Shown piece after piece: positions 1 through 8,923 of a stretch of 64,000 nucleotides of DNA. Origin of the DNA: UBA7455 sp026713185 (lineage in GTDB: Bacteria > Pseudomonadota > Gammaproteobacteria > Pseudomonadales > Azotimanducaceae). The number at the start of each line of letters is the position of its first letter. Position 1 is the stretch's first letter. The position numbers and the translations under genes were made by a program. Location: the NCBI GenBank assembly GCA_963665785.1, contig OY762456.1:1-64000 (forward strand), in the 5' to 3' direction. Below the pieces are notes generated by a model. The model was not told where the DNA came from, ran no database searches, and worked only from the letters and a program-made list of their open reading frames with translations.

Positions 1-278
1 CCATGTTGTCTGAATCTCTCCAGGCAGTGATTTCACAATCTCTGTTGAAGAAGACAGGCGGTGGCCGGGTGGCTGCCATGGAAATCATGCGTTGTACTCC
101 GGCTGTCAGAAACCTTATCCGTGAAGATAAAGTCGCACAGATGTATAGCGCCATCCAGACCGGCAGGCACCTGGGTATGCAGACACTGGATCAGTGCCTG
201 AGGGATTTGCTAGACCAGAATCTGGTCAGCAGGGAGGCTGCCATGGAACAGGCGAAAATCCCGGAGGATTTTAAATAA
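1..278 (+). CDS. pilT: Type IV pilus retraction ATPase PilT, C-terminal part (5' end outside window)
   Basis: This is the last 91 or so residues of a twitching-motility ATPase. The gene begins before the window. Visible family landmarks are GGGRVAAMEIM, followed by RNLIREDKVAQMYSAIQTG, the highly conserved C-terminal helix region of PilT, and the terminal AKIPEDF, which closely resembles the PilT ending rather than that of PilU. PilT is a hexameric cytoplasmic ATPase that depolymerises the type IV pilus. Walker motifs lie in the missing upstream part, so ATPase integrity cannot be judged. A pilU gene is not present downstream, where an unrelated efflux operon begins 36 bp later. The family call is secure; PilT versus PilU rests on the C-terminal tail. 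Confidence 0.9.
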   Translation, partial: MLSESLQAVISQSLLKKTGGGRVAAMEIMRCTPAVRNLIREDKVAQMYSAIQTGRHLGMQTLDQCLRDLLDQNLVSREAAMEQAKIPEDFK

Positions 279-314
279 CACTCAATACTGTTATTGTTAT
301 AACTGAAGCATCTT

Positions 315-1532
315 GTGCCGATGCCCCTCTTCTTTGATCTGAATTATAGAATCCCGTTGCTGAAAAATTTTTTTATACCCGTGATCATCGTGACGACGTG
401 TAGCCTGGTCGCTGTCTGGATGATATTGCATAATCCGCAGCCTACCGAACAACGTTCGGAACCTCCGGTGTTGCTCGTGGAAGTCATCAGGGCACGTTCC
501 AGTTCATTACACGTTCAGGTCAAGGCACAGGGCTCGGTAACGCCCAGAACCGAGACCACGCTGGTGTCCGAAGTGTCCGGGATGATCACTGAAGTGTCCC
601 CCGCTTTTCTCGTGGGTGGATTCTTCAAAAAGGGAGATGTGCTCATCCGCATCGACGACAGGAATTATCGTGCTGATGTCAAAAAGGCAGAAGCAGTGGT
701 TACGGCAGAGCAGATGAACGTAACCCGGGAAACCGGACTCGCCGAATACGCGGCAGCCGAGTTTGAGAGGTCCAGGTCCCTGTTACCCAGCCAGTCCGCA
801 ACAGACCTGGCCTTGCGCAAACCACAACTCGCCGAAGCCGTATCCAACCTTGAATTCGCCCAGGCCGACCTGGAGAAGAAAACAGGCGATCTGGAACGAA
901 CCACGATCAGGGCGCCCTATGATGGTCTGATCCGGGAAAAACGCGTGGATGTCGGCCAGTTCGTTGCTGCCGGGACACAACTGGCAGTAACCTTTGCGGT
1001 TGATTTCGCCGAAATTCGTCTGCCGTTGCCCGACCGGGAACTCCCTTATCTCGATCTGCCGGAATCCTTTATAGAAGGGCAGCAGATTCCTGGAATCCAC
1101 GTTGACCTTACGGCTGAACTTGGCGGAACCTTCTATCGCTGGGAAGGCAATATCGTACGTACCGAAGGTGTCTTTGATCAGCGAAGTCGTGTGTTGTACG
1201 TGGTTGTGCGAGTGGCAGACCCATACAATCGCCTGCACCAACGTTGGCGGGCACCCCTTCGAATCGGCACTTTTGTTGAAGCCAGTATCAAAGGGAAATT
1301 GTTTGAAGACGTCATTGTTCTGCCCCGGAGTGTTCTGCGGGCGGATAATGTGGTCTGGACCGTCGGCGAAAACAATGTTCTAACACCCAATACGGTATCT
1401 TTACTCAGGGCCGATGAAGACTTTATCTATGTAAAATCCGGCCTGGAAGAAGCATCTTTAGTCTGCAAAACAACATTGGACAACCCATTGCCAGGCACAC
1501 GGGTACGGTTTGATCAGGTAGTGGAGAAATAA
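315..1532 (+). CDS. RND efflux periplasmic adaptor (HlyD/MFP family)
   Basis: This 405-residue membrane fusion protein would link an inner-membrane RND pump to an outer-membrane channel. An N-terminal hydrophobic segment (about residues 16-36) anchors it. A lipoyl/barrel-sandwich half (VKAQGSVTPRTETTLVSEVSG, read in two parts) is followed by a coiled-coil hairpin (about 130-190, Glu/Ala/Arg-rich), the second lipoyl half (RTTIRAPYDGLIREK) and a C-terminal beta-barrel. The start taken is GTG; an in-frame ATG two codons later is equally plausible. The stop codon overlaps the start of the pump gene by one base (TAATG), so the two are translationally coupled. Substrate cannot be read from the sequence, and no outer-membrane factor gene is adjacent, so a shared TolC-like channel is likely. 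Confidence 0.9.
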   Translation: MPMPLFFDLNYRIPLLKNFFIPVIIVTTCSLVAVWMILHNPQPTEQRSEPPVLLVEVIRARSSSLHVQVKAQGSVTPRTETTLVSEVSGMITEVSPAFLVGGFFKKGDVLIRIDDRNYRADVKKAEAVVTAEQMNVTRETGLAEYAAAEFERSRSLLPSQSATDLALRKPQLAEAVSNLEFAQADLEKKTGDLERTTIRAPYDGLIREKRVDVGQFVAAGTQLAVTFAVDFAEIRLPLPDRELPYLDLPESFIEGQQIPGIHVDLTAELGGTFYRWEGNIVRTEGVFDQRSRVLYVVVRVADPYNRLHQRWRAPLRIGTFVEASIKGKLFEDVIVLPRSVLRADNVVWTVGENNVLTPNTVSLLRADEDFIYVKSGLEEASLVCKTTLDNPLPGTRVRFDQVVEK

Positions 1533-4500
1533 TGATCGACACTCACCACGGAATTATCGCCTGGTTTGCCCGTAATCACGTTGCCGCCAATCTGTTGATG
1601 TTGCTGATTATCGGTTGTGGACTGATATCAGCCTACTCAATCCGTATCCAGGTCACTCCGGAAGTGGAAATCCAACAGATTGACATCAATATTCCCTTTC
1701 CCGGGGCTTCCCCCGGAGAGGTTGAATCAGGTGTAGTCCTGAAGGTTGAGGAAGCAGTCAGAAATATCGAGGGCATTGAACGGATGACTTCCCGATCACA
1801 ACAGGGTAGCGGCACGGTAATGCTGGATGTCGAAACGGGTTATGACATGCAGATCGTGATGGAAGAAGTCAACATGGCAATGGGCAAGATCTCCACCTTG
1901 CCCGAACAGGCAGAACGGTATTCTATCAATCGCGACTTTCGCAAAATGGATGCGATTTCGGTACAGATTACCGGCAGTGACCTGTCCGAACATAGCATGA
2001 AGGCACTTGCCACCACTATTCGGGATGAAATACTGGCACTGCCGAGTGTTACCAAGGCTGACATCACTGGCGCCAGATCCTATGAAATCAGCATACAACT
2101 CGATGAATCCAAACTCAGACAATATGGGCTGACCCTGGAATCTGTCGCCCGCGCCATACGGCTCTCTTCCCTTGATTTATCCGCCGGCGCCATAAAAACC
2201 GATTCCGGCGATATCATCCTCAGAACCGAAAGCCAGGCCCATACCCGTCCGGAATTTGAAGATATCGTATTACTCAACAGAAGGGATGGTACACGGCTGA
2301 CCCTGGGAGATATTGCCGAAGTGGACGATGGCTTCGTCGAACAGGAATTCTTTTCACTGTTCAATGGTGAGCCCAGTATCGGCATCAACGTTTTTGCAGT
2401 CTCCGACCAGAATCAGATCGAGATATCCGAAGAAGTGAAGGAATACGTCGAACGACGTAAAACAACATTACCTGAAGGGATCAGACTGGAAGCATGGCGA
2501 GACACTACCGAGCTGCTGAATGGTACTCTAGGTATAATGCTTTCCAACATGATGTTTGGCATTTTGCTGGTCATGCTTGTTCTTGGTCTGTTCCTGCGCA
2601 TCCAACTCGCATTCTGGGTCATGCTGGGCATTCCGATTGCTTTCCTGGGCGCCTTCGCGCTGATGCCACTTGTAGGCGCTTCAGTCAATATGTTGAGTCT
2701 GTTCGGCTTCATCCTGGTGCTGGGTATCGTCGTTGATGACGCAATTGTGATCGGGGAAAGTGTGCAGACCTATACGGAACGGGATGGGCAGAACATCGAC
2801 AATGTCATCCGGGGTGCGCGCAGAGTGGCACTCCCCGCAACTTTCGGGGTGCTCACAACCATCGCTGCGTTTGCCCCACTGTTGTCGGTTCCGGGATCTT
2901 TCGGCGCCATCCCGGCTTCAATCGGCTGGGTGGTAATCCTCTGTCTGGCATTCTCCATCATCGAATCCAAACTGATACTGCCGGCGCATCTATCGTCAAT
3001 GAAACCGCGATCCTCCACCTCAGGAAATCCGATCAGGCAGTTTCAGAATTTGATGGCTGGTCATCTGCAGCATGTCCGTATGCACTACTACAAACCCTTT
3101 CTGGATACTGCACTCAGGCACCGTTACATCACTACCTCAATCTTCCTGTCCATGCTGATTCTGTCGATCGGTTTCATTTTCGGCCCCTATGTCCGCACCG
3201 TCATATTTCCGAGTATGGATATGGATTTTGTCGTGGCGAGAGTGGAACTGGCAGAAGGCGCATCATCGTCGCAGGTTATCAAGATCGTCAGGGAGGTTTC
3301 AGACAAACTGCAGGAACTTGATGACAGCAAACCGGAAAACGAAAAATTTCTGGTAAACATATCAGCCAGAACTTTCGGAACATCCGGCACTATCTTGGCT
3401 GATGTGAGTTTCAAATCTGACATCAGTGCAGATGTTATCGCCAATGAATGGCGCGAACTTGTAGGTGAACTGGCAGGCACACGGCAACTGGAGTTCTCTG
3501 GAGCTATGATGTCTCATGGCGGTAGCGGGGATGTCGGGTTCCTGCTGACTGGATCAAATCCGGTAGAACTGGCAGCAGCCGGGCAGATGCTGGAAGAAAG
3601 GCTCCGCGGATATGCCGGCGTTTACGAAATCAACAGCAGTGGCAGGGGATCAATTCCAGAAATCAATATCGTCATCAAACCCTCTGCAGAAGCACTGGGC
3701 CTCTCATTGAATGATCTTGCCAGTCAGGTTCGGGCAGCATTCTACGGTGTGGAAGCGCAACGAATACAGCGTGGCGGGGAAGAGGTCCGTGTCATGGTTC
3801 GATATCCTGAACACCAGCGTGAGTCTCTGGGTAACCTGGAGTCCATGACGATACGAACCGCCGACGGTGATGAAGTCCCGTTCACAGCAGTAGCTGAAAT
3901 CGAAGAACGGATGAGCCCGGCAACCATTGAACGCGAGTGGGGCAAACGAAATATCAATGTTACGGCAGTTGTTGATAATACGATTACACCCCCGGGTGAT
4001 ATCGTTCAGGATGTGATGTCGGGAGAATTCCAGCAGATTCTCAGGGATCAATATCCCGGTGTGATGATGGACCTGGGCGGCGCCAGCAAGGAGGAAAGCG
4101 AATTGATCCAGCGCCTGATCATCACCGCGGCTCTGGGTTTGTTTGCCATCTATGCACTCATGGCCATTCCACTGAAATCATACGTTCAGCCACTCATTAT
4201 CATGGGGGTAATTCCCTTTGGTATCATTGGCGCCATGATCGGTCATCTGGTTGTCGACATCCCATTCAGCGCCCTTTCGTTGTTTGGCATTGTCGCATTG
4301 GCAGGTGTTGTCGTGAACGACAGTATTATCATGGTGGACTTTGTCAACAAATCCGTGTCTGAGGGTGTGAAGGTCACGGAAGCGGCCAGGAACGCGGGTG
4401 TGGAGCGTTTCCGTGCTATCCTGCTGACTTCATTGACAACTTTCTTCGGACTGCTGCCTATATTGCTGGAGACCAGCCCTATGGCGCAATTTGTGGTTCC

Positions 4501-4621
4501 GATGGCTGTTTCCCTGGGATTCGGTATTCTATTCGCGACACTGATCACGCTGATACTGATCCCCTGTCTGTATGTCATTCTGGATGATCTGAATCTTTCC
4601 CGGTTGACCATAATCCAGTAA
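1532..4621 (+). CDS. RND efflux pump permease (AcrB/HAE-type)
   Basis: This 1029-residue inner-membrane proton-driven exporter has the normal length for the family. It has the expected layout of one N-terminal membrane helix (about 15-35), a large periplasmic loop, a cluster of helices (about 335-480), a second periplasmic loop and a final helix cluster (about 860-1020). The transmembrane motif GIVVDDAIVIGE carries the paired aspartates of the proton relay in helix 4, and GVVVNDSIIMVDFVN is the equivalent second-half motif. It overlaps the adaptor stop by one base and so forms a two-gene operon with it. It resembles the hydrophobe/amphiphile exporters found beside MFP genes in marine Gammaproteobacteria. 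The exported compound is unknown. Confidence 0.92.
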   Translation: MIDTHHGIIAWFARNHVAANLLMLLIIGCGLISAYSIRIQVTPEVEIQQIDINIPFPGASPGEVESGVVLKVEEAVRNIEGIERMTSRSQQGSGTVMLDVETGYDMQIVMEEVNMAMGKISTLPEQAERYSINRDFRKMDAISVQITGSDLSEHSMKALATTIRDEILALPSVTKADITGARSYEISIQLDESKLRQYGLTLESVARAIRLSSLDLSAGAIKTDSGDIILRTESQAHTRPEFEDIVLLNRRDGTRLTLGDIAEVDDGFVEQEFFSLFNGEPSIGINVFAVSDQNQIEISEEVKEYVERRKTTLPEGIRLEAWRDTTELLNGTLGIMLSNMMFGILLVMLVLGLFLRIQLAFWVMLGIPIAFLGAFALMPLVGASVNMLSLFGFILVLGIVVDDAIVIGESVQTYTERDGQNIDNVIRGARRVALPATFGVLTTIAAFAPLLSVPGSFGAIPASIGWVVILCLAFSIIESKLILPAHLSSMKPRSSTSGNPIRQFQNLMAGHLQHVRMHYYKPFLDTALRHRYITTSIFLSMLILSIGFIFGPYVRTVIFPSMDMDFVVARVELAEGASSSQVIKIVREVSDKLQELDDSKPENEKFLVNISARTFGTSGTILADVSFKSDISADVIANEWRELVGELAGTRQLEFSGAMMSHGGSGDVGFLLTGSNPVELAAAGQMLEERLRGYAGVYEINSSGRGSIPEINIVIKPSAEALGLSLNDLASQVRAAFYGVEAQRIQRGGEEVRVMVRYPEHQRESLGNLESMTIRTADGDEVPFTAVAEIEERMSPATIEREWGKRNINVTAVVDNTITPPGDIVQDVMSGEFQQILRDQYPGVMMDLGGASKEESELIQRLIITAALGLFAIYALMAIPLKSYVQPLIIMGVIPFGIIGAMIGHLVVDIPFSALSLFGIVALAGVVVNDSIIMVDFVNKSVSEGVKVTEAARNAGVERFRAILLTSLTTFFGLLPILLETSPMAQFVVPMAVSLGFGILFATLITLILIPCLYVILDDLNLSRLTIIQ

Positions 4622-4657
4622 TCAGCAGAGCCGGATTGAACCGTCAGGGTAATTTCT

Positions 4658-4683
4658 CAAAACGAATCACGTGATGCGTTTTG
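4658..4683. terminator. Palindromic hairpin between convergent genes
   Basis: A nearly perfect 26-bp palindrome with outer arms CAAAACG/CGTTTTG and inner arms ATCAC/GTGAT lies between the efflux operon and the convergent isocitrate lyase gene. It has no long U-tract, so it is a plausible bidirectional terminator or mRNA 3'-end stabiliser rather than a textbook intrinsic terminator. Confidence 0.45.
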
Positions 4684-4750
4684 GGCAATGCACGGGTCAG
4701 AGATGCACTGCAAGGTGACAAACAATAACACTCTGATCCCGATGCATTAC

Positions 4751-6355
4751 CTAAAACTGGTTCATCGTATTATTTCTGCCACCAGCAAGCAATGCATTAT
4801 CGCCGGAAAAGTACTCTTTGTGGTCATCGCCAATATTCGACCCTGCCATATCCTGATGTTTGACGGACGCCATGTCCCGACGTATCTCACGTCGTTGAAT
4901 ATCTCGCACATATGCCAGCATACCAGCGTCACCAAAGTAACCCTCAGACAATACATCGGTGCCCAGAGCGGTTTCGTGGTATGTGGGCAGAGTAATCAGG
5001 TGATGGAAAATCCCCGCATGTTCCGACGCATCCTGCTGGAAATTCTGAATCAGAAAATCGGCTTCAGCAGCCAGTTCAGTATCGTCATATCTGGCATCCA
5101 TCAATCCTTTCTCTACCCAGGCCGGGTCTGGATAGTCTGAAACATCCTTGCCAGCCATGACCCATTCACCGTAGACCTGTTCCCTGAATGCAAGCGTCCA
5201 GTTGAATGACGGCGAGTTGTTATAGACCAGTTTGGCGTTGGGTACGTGTTTTCGTACTTCATCCACCATACTGGCAATCTGAGCTACATTGGGACGTTCA
5301 GTTTCGATCCACAACAAATCGGCGCCATGACCAAGGCTGGTCACACAATCCAGAATCACCCGATCAAAACCCGTGTTCTCGCGGAATGAATAGAGGCCAT
5401 TGTCGAGCCTGACCGGTTTTACGAGCTTGCCTTTCTGATGAATGGTGATGTCGTTTTCCTGCAGTTCATTCAGGTCGTGGATTGCTTTTGTCTCCAGAAA
5501 ATCGTTGTACTGGCTGGCCAGGTCACCGGGCTCTTTTGATACAGGTACTTTCTGTGTAAGACTGGCGCCAAGTGAGTCGGTGCGTGCAACGATGATCCCG
5601 TTATCCACGCCAAGTTCCAGAAATGCGTAGCGAATGGCATTGATTTTTGCGAGGAAATCCTCATGCGGTACTGTGACTTTCCCTGCCTGGTGACCACATT
5701 GCTTGGCATCAGACACCTGATTCTCAACCTGTATGGCACAGGCTCCTGCCTCGATCATCCTTTTGGCGAGCAGGTAAGTAGCTTCCTCGTTACCAAAACC
5801 CGCATCTATATCAGCGATCATGGGCACGACATGGGTCTGGAAGTTGTTGATTCGATCCATAACTGCTTCAACGTCACCGCCGTTTTCCCGGGCTTCATCC
5901 AGTTCTACAAAGATATGCCGGAGTTCCCGGGCATCTGCCTGCTTGAGAAAAACATAGATTTCGTTGATCAGGTTTGGAACCGTGGTCTTTTCATGCATGC
6001 TTTGGTCCGGCAACGGACCGAATTGGGAACGTAATGCCGCGATCATCCAGCCACTGAGATAAATGTAGGATTTTTCCATGGTACCGCGATGTTTTTTCAC
6101 CGACATGGCCAGTTGCTGTGCTGTAAAACCGTGCCAGCAACCCAGGGACTGTGTGTAATTTGCCGCATCCAGATCATATTCGGCCATATCCCTGCGCATG
6201 ATGTCCGCGGTATAGCGGGCAATGTCCAGACCGGTTTTAAACCGGTTCTGAAATCGCATTCGAGCCACGTATTCGGGATTGATACCCTTCCAGGTACCAC
6301 GAAAACAATTTTTTACGGCTTGTGTTGCCTGTATTTCTTTGAGATAGGCTGACAT
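4751..6355 (-). CDS. aceA: Isocitrate lyase (long form)
   Basis: This enzyme cleaves isocitrate to succinate and glyoxylate in the glyoxylate shunt, in the cytoplasm. The 534-residue product belongs to the longer isocitrate lyase subgroup (about 530 aa) of Pseudomonas-type bacteria. It shows the barrel metal-site stretch PMIADIDAGFGN (about 190), the catalytic-loop motif QCGHQAGK with the active cysteine (about 225), and the downstream RTDSLGA and LYNNSPSFNW-type segments (here LVYNNSPSFNW). I placed the start at the internal ATG at 6355 rather than 6394 because AAGGAAA lies about ten bases upstream of it. No aceB/glcB malate synthase is adjacent. The gene is monocistronic and convergent with the efflux operon. 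This supports growth on acetate, fatty acids or other two-carbon units. Confidence 0.95.
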   Translation of the reverse strand: MSAYLKEIQATQAVKNCFRGTWKGINPEYVARMRFQNRFKTGLDIARYTADIMRRDMAEYDLDAANYTQSLGCWHGFTAQQLAMSVKKHRGTMEKSYIYLSGWMIAALRSQFGPLPDQSMHEKTTVPNLINEIYVFLKQADARELRHIFVELDEARENGGDVEAVMDRINNFQTHVVPMIADIDAGFGNEEATYLLAKRMIEAGACAIQVENQVSDAKQCGHQAGKVTVPHEDFLAKINAIRYAFLELGVDNGIIVARTDSLGASLTQKVPVSKEPGDLASQYNDFLETKAIHDLNELQENDITIHQKGKLVKPVRLDNGLYSFRENTGFDRVILDCVTSLGHGADLLWIETERPNVAQIASMVDEVRKHVPNAKLVYNNSPSFNWTLAFREQVYGEWVMAGKDVSDYPDPAWVEKGLMDARYDDTELAAEADFLIQNFQQDASEHAGIFHHLITLPTYHETALGTDVLSEGYFGDAGMLAYVRDIQRREIRRDMASVKHQDMAGSNIGDDHKEYFSGDNALLAGGRNNTMNQF

Positions 6356-6579
6356 GACAGGTAATTTCCTTTGCAGTGATATTTCAGAGCGCAAATTTAC
6401 CAGTGAGCAAGCATCTCGAAAATGGAATAATTGGATACTAATATATTCCTGTTGTTCATTGATTGGGATAAGTACTGATTGGCGTCATATTCCCACATCA
6501 GATGAAGTCTTTGGCTCTATCCGGTAATGCCGCTTACCGCATAAATTGTCTCTGCATCAACTAACAAACAGGAGGACCG

Positions 6580-6750
6580 ATGCGAACATTAACGCAAGAA
6601 GAAAATGGGAAAGTCACTGGTGGGTCTCCACCAATGCCACCAGATTCTGGCTACATATCACTTGCCGGGTATTTCAGTAATTCACATACTCCGGAATTGC
6701 CCCCTGCAAGCCAGACAATCTGTACAACGCCTTTCCAAAACCCGACCTGA
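6580..6750 (+). CDS. Putative double-glycine-leader (RiPP/bacteriocin-like) precursor peptide, 56 aa
   Basis: This short ORF is preceded by a near-perfect ribosome binding site (AGGAGG, four bases before the ATG). The N-terminus MRTLTQEENGKVTGG fits double-glycine leader peptides, as in MRELTxxEVxxVSGG: a Leu at position 4, an acidic pair, a Val three residues before the end and a terminal Gly-Gly. Cleavage after GG would release a 41-residue core, starting SPPMPPDSGY and ending ICTTPFQNPT. The core is rich in Pro, Ser and Thr with a single Cys. No C39 peptidase, LanM/YcaO-type enzyme or immunity gene is visible in the window, and an IS1182-like transposase follows. The leader call is pattern-based inference. 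It could also be a small unmodified peptide that uses a distant exporter. Confidence 0.55.
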   Translation: MRTLTQEENGKVTGGSPPMPPDSGYISLAGYFSNSHTPELPPASQTICTTPFQNPT

Positions 6751-7058
6751 CAACCTTCAGGTCTCTGTGAACGGCGCGCTCCCGGGTGCGTCGTTGAGGC
6801 ATTTACGCTGTCTATGATGGCTTGATTCTACTGGTCTCCAGAGCAGGGTCAGATCTCTTTACCCCACAAAAAAACGAAAGAATGCGGGTTGACGGGCTGG
6901 CAAACTGTCAATTCCCGGATTTTCACCCCAAGCTGCAATAGCGCTCTGAAGATCCTTTATGTCATCAATATAATCTAAATATATCAATGACTTATGTTGC
7001 ATAGATGGCCGCCATGTGGTATAAACCAACATTATCAATTTGCGACGAAAGACAATTC
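6751..7058. other. Intergenic stretch, no gene recognised
   Basis: This AT-richer sequence between the small peptide gene and the transposase contains no convincing ORF or hairpin. The left end of the IS1182-like element must lie here, but I could not pair an inverted repeat with the sequence downstream of the transposase. Confidence 0.3.
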
Positions 7059-8534
7059 ATGGCGACCACACAAAGTATCCTCTTTTCATGGGACAATGTC
7101 GAGGCATTACCCGACCTCCAACGCCTGGAACTGGTGTTCCGGTACTTACCCGACCAGGATATCATCGCCGCTCTACAGCAAATGCGCGGCCATGGCCGTA
7201 ATGACTTCCCCGTTGCTACCATGTGGCGGGCACTCCTCGCCGGTGTTGTCTTTCAACACGAGAGCATCGAATCCTTGTTGCGCGAACTGCGGCGCAACCC
7301 GGCCTTGCTGACGCTCTGCGAGTTCGACCCGACGCCGCTGCAAAGTCCGCCCAAAAAAGTTCTCGAACGTGTCGATGGTGTGCTCAGGGTGAACTTTGTG
7401 AGCCAACCGCAGCGCTCTACCATACCGGATAGTCACAACTTCTCCCGGTTTCTGAAGCTGGTACTGAAGATGGAGCAGAAACAAGGTTTGATCGCCGCCA
7501 TGATACCGACGTTGCGGCAACAATTAATGACCGTACTGCCGGACTTTGGTGAACACCTGGGGTATGACGGTAAGGCGATTGCGAGTCATGCTACCGGGAG
7601 CAAGAATAAGAAGACCGGGAAAACCTCTGACCCGGATGCGGACTGGGGCAAGCATGAGACCAAAGGGGTGTCGAAGGACGGCAAGCCATGGCAGAAGATA
7701 AAGACCTGGTTTGGTTATAGTCTGCATCTGATTGCCGATACTGCATACGAAATCCCGGTGGCGTTCAGCATCCAGCAGGCGTCCCGCTCGGAAAACAAAG
7801 AACTGGCGGTGCAACTGGAAACCCTGTTTACCGAGACCCCGGAACTGGGAGAGCGTTGTCAGGACTTCACGGCAGACCGTGGCTTGGATAGTACCGCCTT
7901 GAAACAGGATTTGTGGGATCAAAACCACATCCGGCCGTTGGTGGATACCGTTAAACATTGGCAGGCAGAGAAACAGGACCCCGACTACAACCCCGAGATC
8001 ATCGTTACCCGGCCACTCTATCCAGACCGTGCTGATAACATCGTACATAGCGAAAAAGGGGAGGTGTTTTGTGTTTGCCCAGAGACCGGAGAGCAGCGAC
8101 CGCTGGCCTTCCAGGGTTTTGAAGCGACGCGCAATACATTGAAGTATCGTTGTCCGGCCGCCGCTTACGGGCTTAAGTGTGCTGGCCGGGAAGCGTGCTA
8201 CCGGCAGGCGGGTACGAAAGCGGGCGATTATGGTCGTATTGTGCGCATTAATATCGGGCAGCAGGATCGGCGTATTTTTACACCCACCCCTTATGACAGT
8301 CCTTCCTGGCGGCGAGGTTACCATCGGCGCAGTGCGCTGGAACGGATTAACAGCCGCATAGATCAAAGCTTTGGCTTTGAGCATCACTACATCCGTGGCA
8401 AGGCGAAGATGCAGGTACGGGTCGGTCTGGCGATGGCGATCATGATGGCACTGGCATTGGGTCATGTTCAAGAAGGCCGCCCGGAACAGATGCGTTCCCT
8501 GGTCAAGCCGGTACCCTTGCTGGATACCGGATAG
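7059..8534 (+). CDS. IS1182-like family transposase
   Basis: This 491-residue DDE transposase (from the ATG at 7059; an upstream in-frame ATG at 7005 would add 18 residues) appears intact. The N-terminal DUF772-like domain includes RALLAGVVFQHESIESLLREL (split reading). It is followed by the first catalytic segment LGYDGKAIASHATGS with its aspartate, the second region FTADRGLDS with an Asp, and a C-terminal RSALERINSRIDQSFGFEHHY with the catalytic Glu in the E-R-x-N-S-R-I context typical of the family. A Cys-containing segment (about residues 360-400: CPAAAYGLKCAGREACY) looks zinc-binding. Composition is similar to the neighbours. Terminal repeats were not identified, so element boundaries are not called. 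Confidence 0.88.
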   Translation: MATTQSILFSWDNVEALPDLQRLELVFRYLPDQDIIAALQQMRGHGRNDFPVATMWRALLAGVVFQHESIESLLRELRRNPALLTLCEFDPTPLQSPPKKVLERVDGVLRVNFVSQPQRSTIPDSHNFSRFLKLVLKMEQKQGLIAAMIPTLRQQLMTVLPDFGEHLGYDGKAIASHATGSKNKKTGKTSDPDADWGKHETKGVSKDGKPWQKIKTWFGYSLHLIADTAYEIPVAFSIQQASRSENKELAVQLETLFTETPELGERCQDFTADRGLDSTALKQDLWDQNHIRPLVDTVKHWQAEKQDPDYNPEIIVTRPLYPDRADNIVHSEKGEVFCVCPETGEQRPLAFQGFEATRNTLKYRCPAAAYGLKCAGREACYRQAGTKAGDYGRIVRINIGQQDRRIFTPTPYDSPSWRRGYHRRSALERINSRIDQSFGFEHHYIRGKAKMQVRVGLAMAIMMALALGHVQEGRPEQMRSLVKPVPLLDTG

Positions 8535-8923
8535 CCTCTGCGCTGAGCTTTCGATCCTACAGGCACATCAGCGGCACTCTGGCCGGGATTGCCTCTGTCT
8601 CAATACCCAACACGTCATAGAAACGACAGCTTCGCAGTCTCGTAAATGACAGAATGTCGCATTCATGGCTCATATTCTCACTTGTTTTTACCCTGGTTCA
8701 GGTTCCTGCGCTGACTTTCCGGCAGATGACGGCATGACCATCTGCTGTGAGGTGGGACTACATCTGAAATCGGGTGGGAAATACTTGGACTGTAGCCCAG
8801 AAGTGGCCGAAAAACTCCTGAAAAACTCTACAGCGCACATGCCTCTCGTTCCCTTCCCCTGTACCCTCGTCACGATTAGTGATATTTTACCGTCCCTGAC
8901 AGATTCGAGGACAAGGTAAACAA
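8535..8923. other. Intergenic stretch downstream of transposase
   Basis: This 389-bp stretch should hold the right end of the IS1182-like element and the promoter of the SDR gene. An 84-codon ORF (8665-8919) has no recognisable motif, no good ribosome binding site and an unremarkable sequence, so I do not call it a gene. Confidence 0.3.

Noticed and set aside
7524..8471. 315-codon open frame on the minus strand
   Set aside because: It is antisense to the conserved IS1182-like transposase and has no family features.
6990..8660. Terminal inverted repeats for the IS1182-like element
   Set aside because: I compared sequences left of 7059 and right of 8534 and found no convincing complementary ends or target duplication, so I did not set element boundaries.
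8665..8919. 84-codon frame between transposase and SDR gene
   Set aside because: No good ribosome binding site, no recognisable motif and adjacent to an insertion element end. Not supported as a gene.
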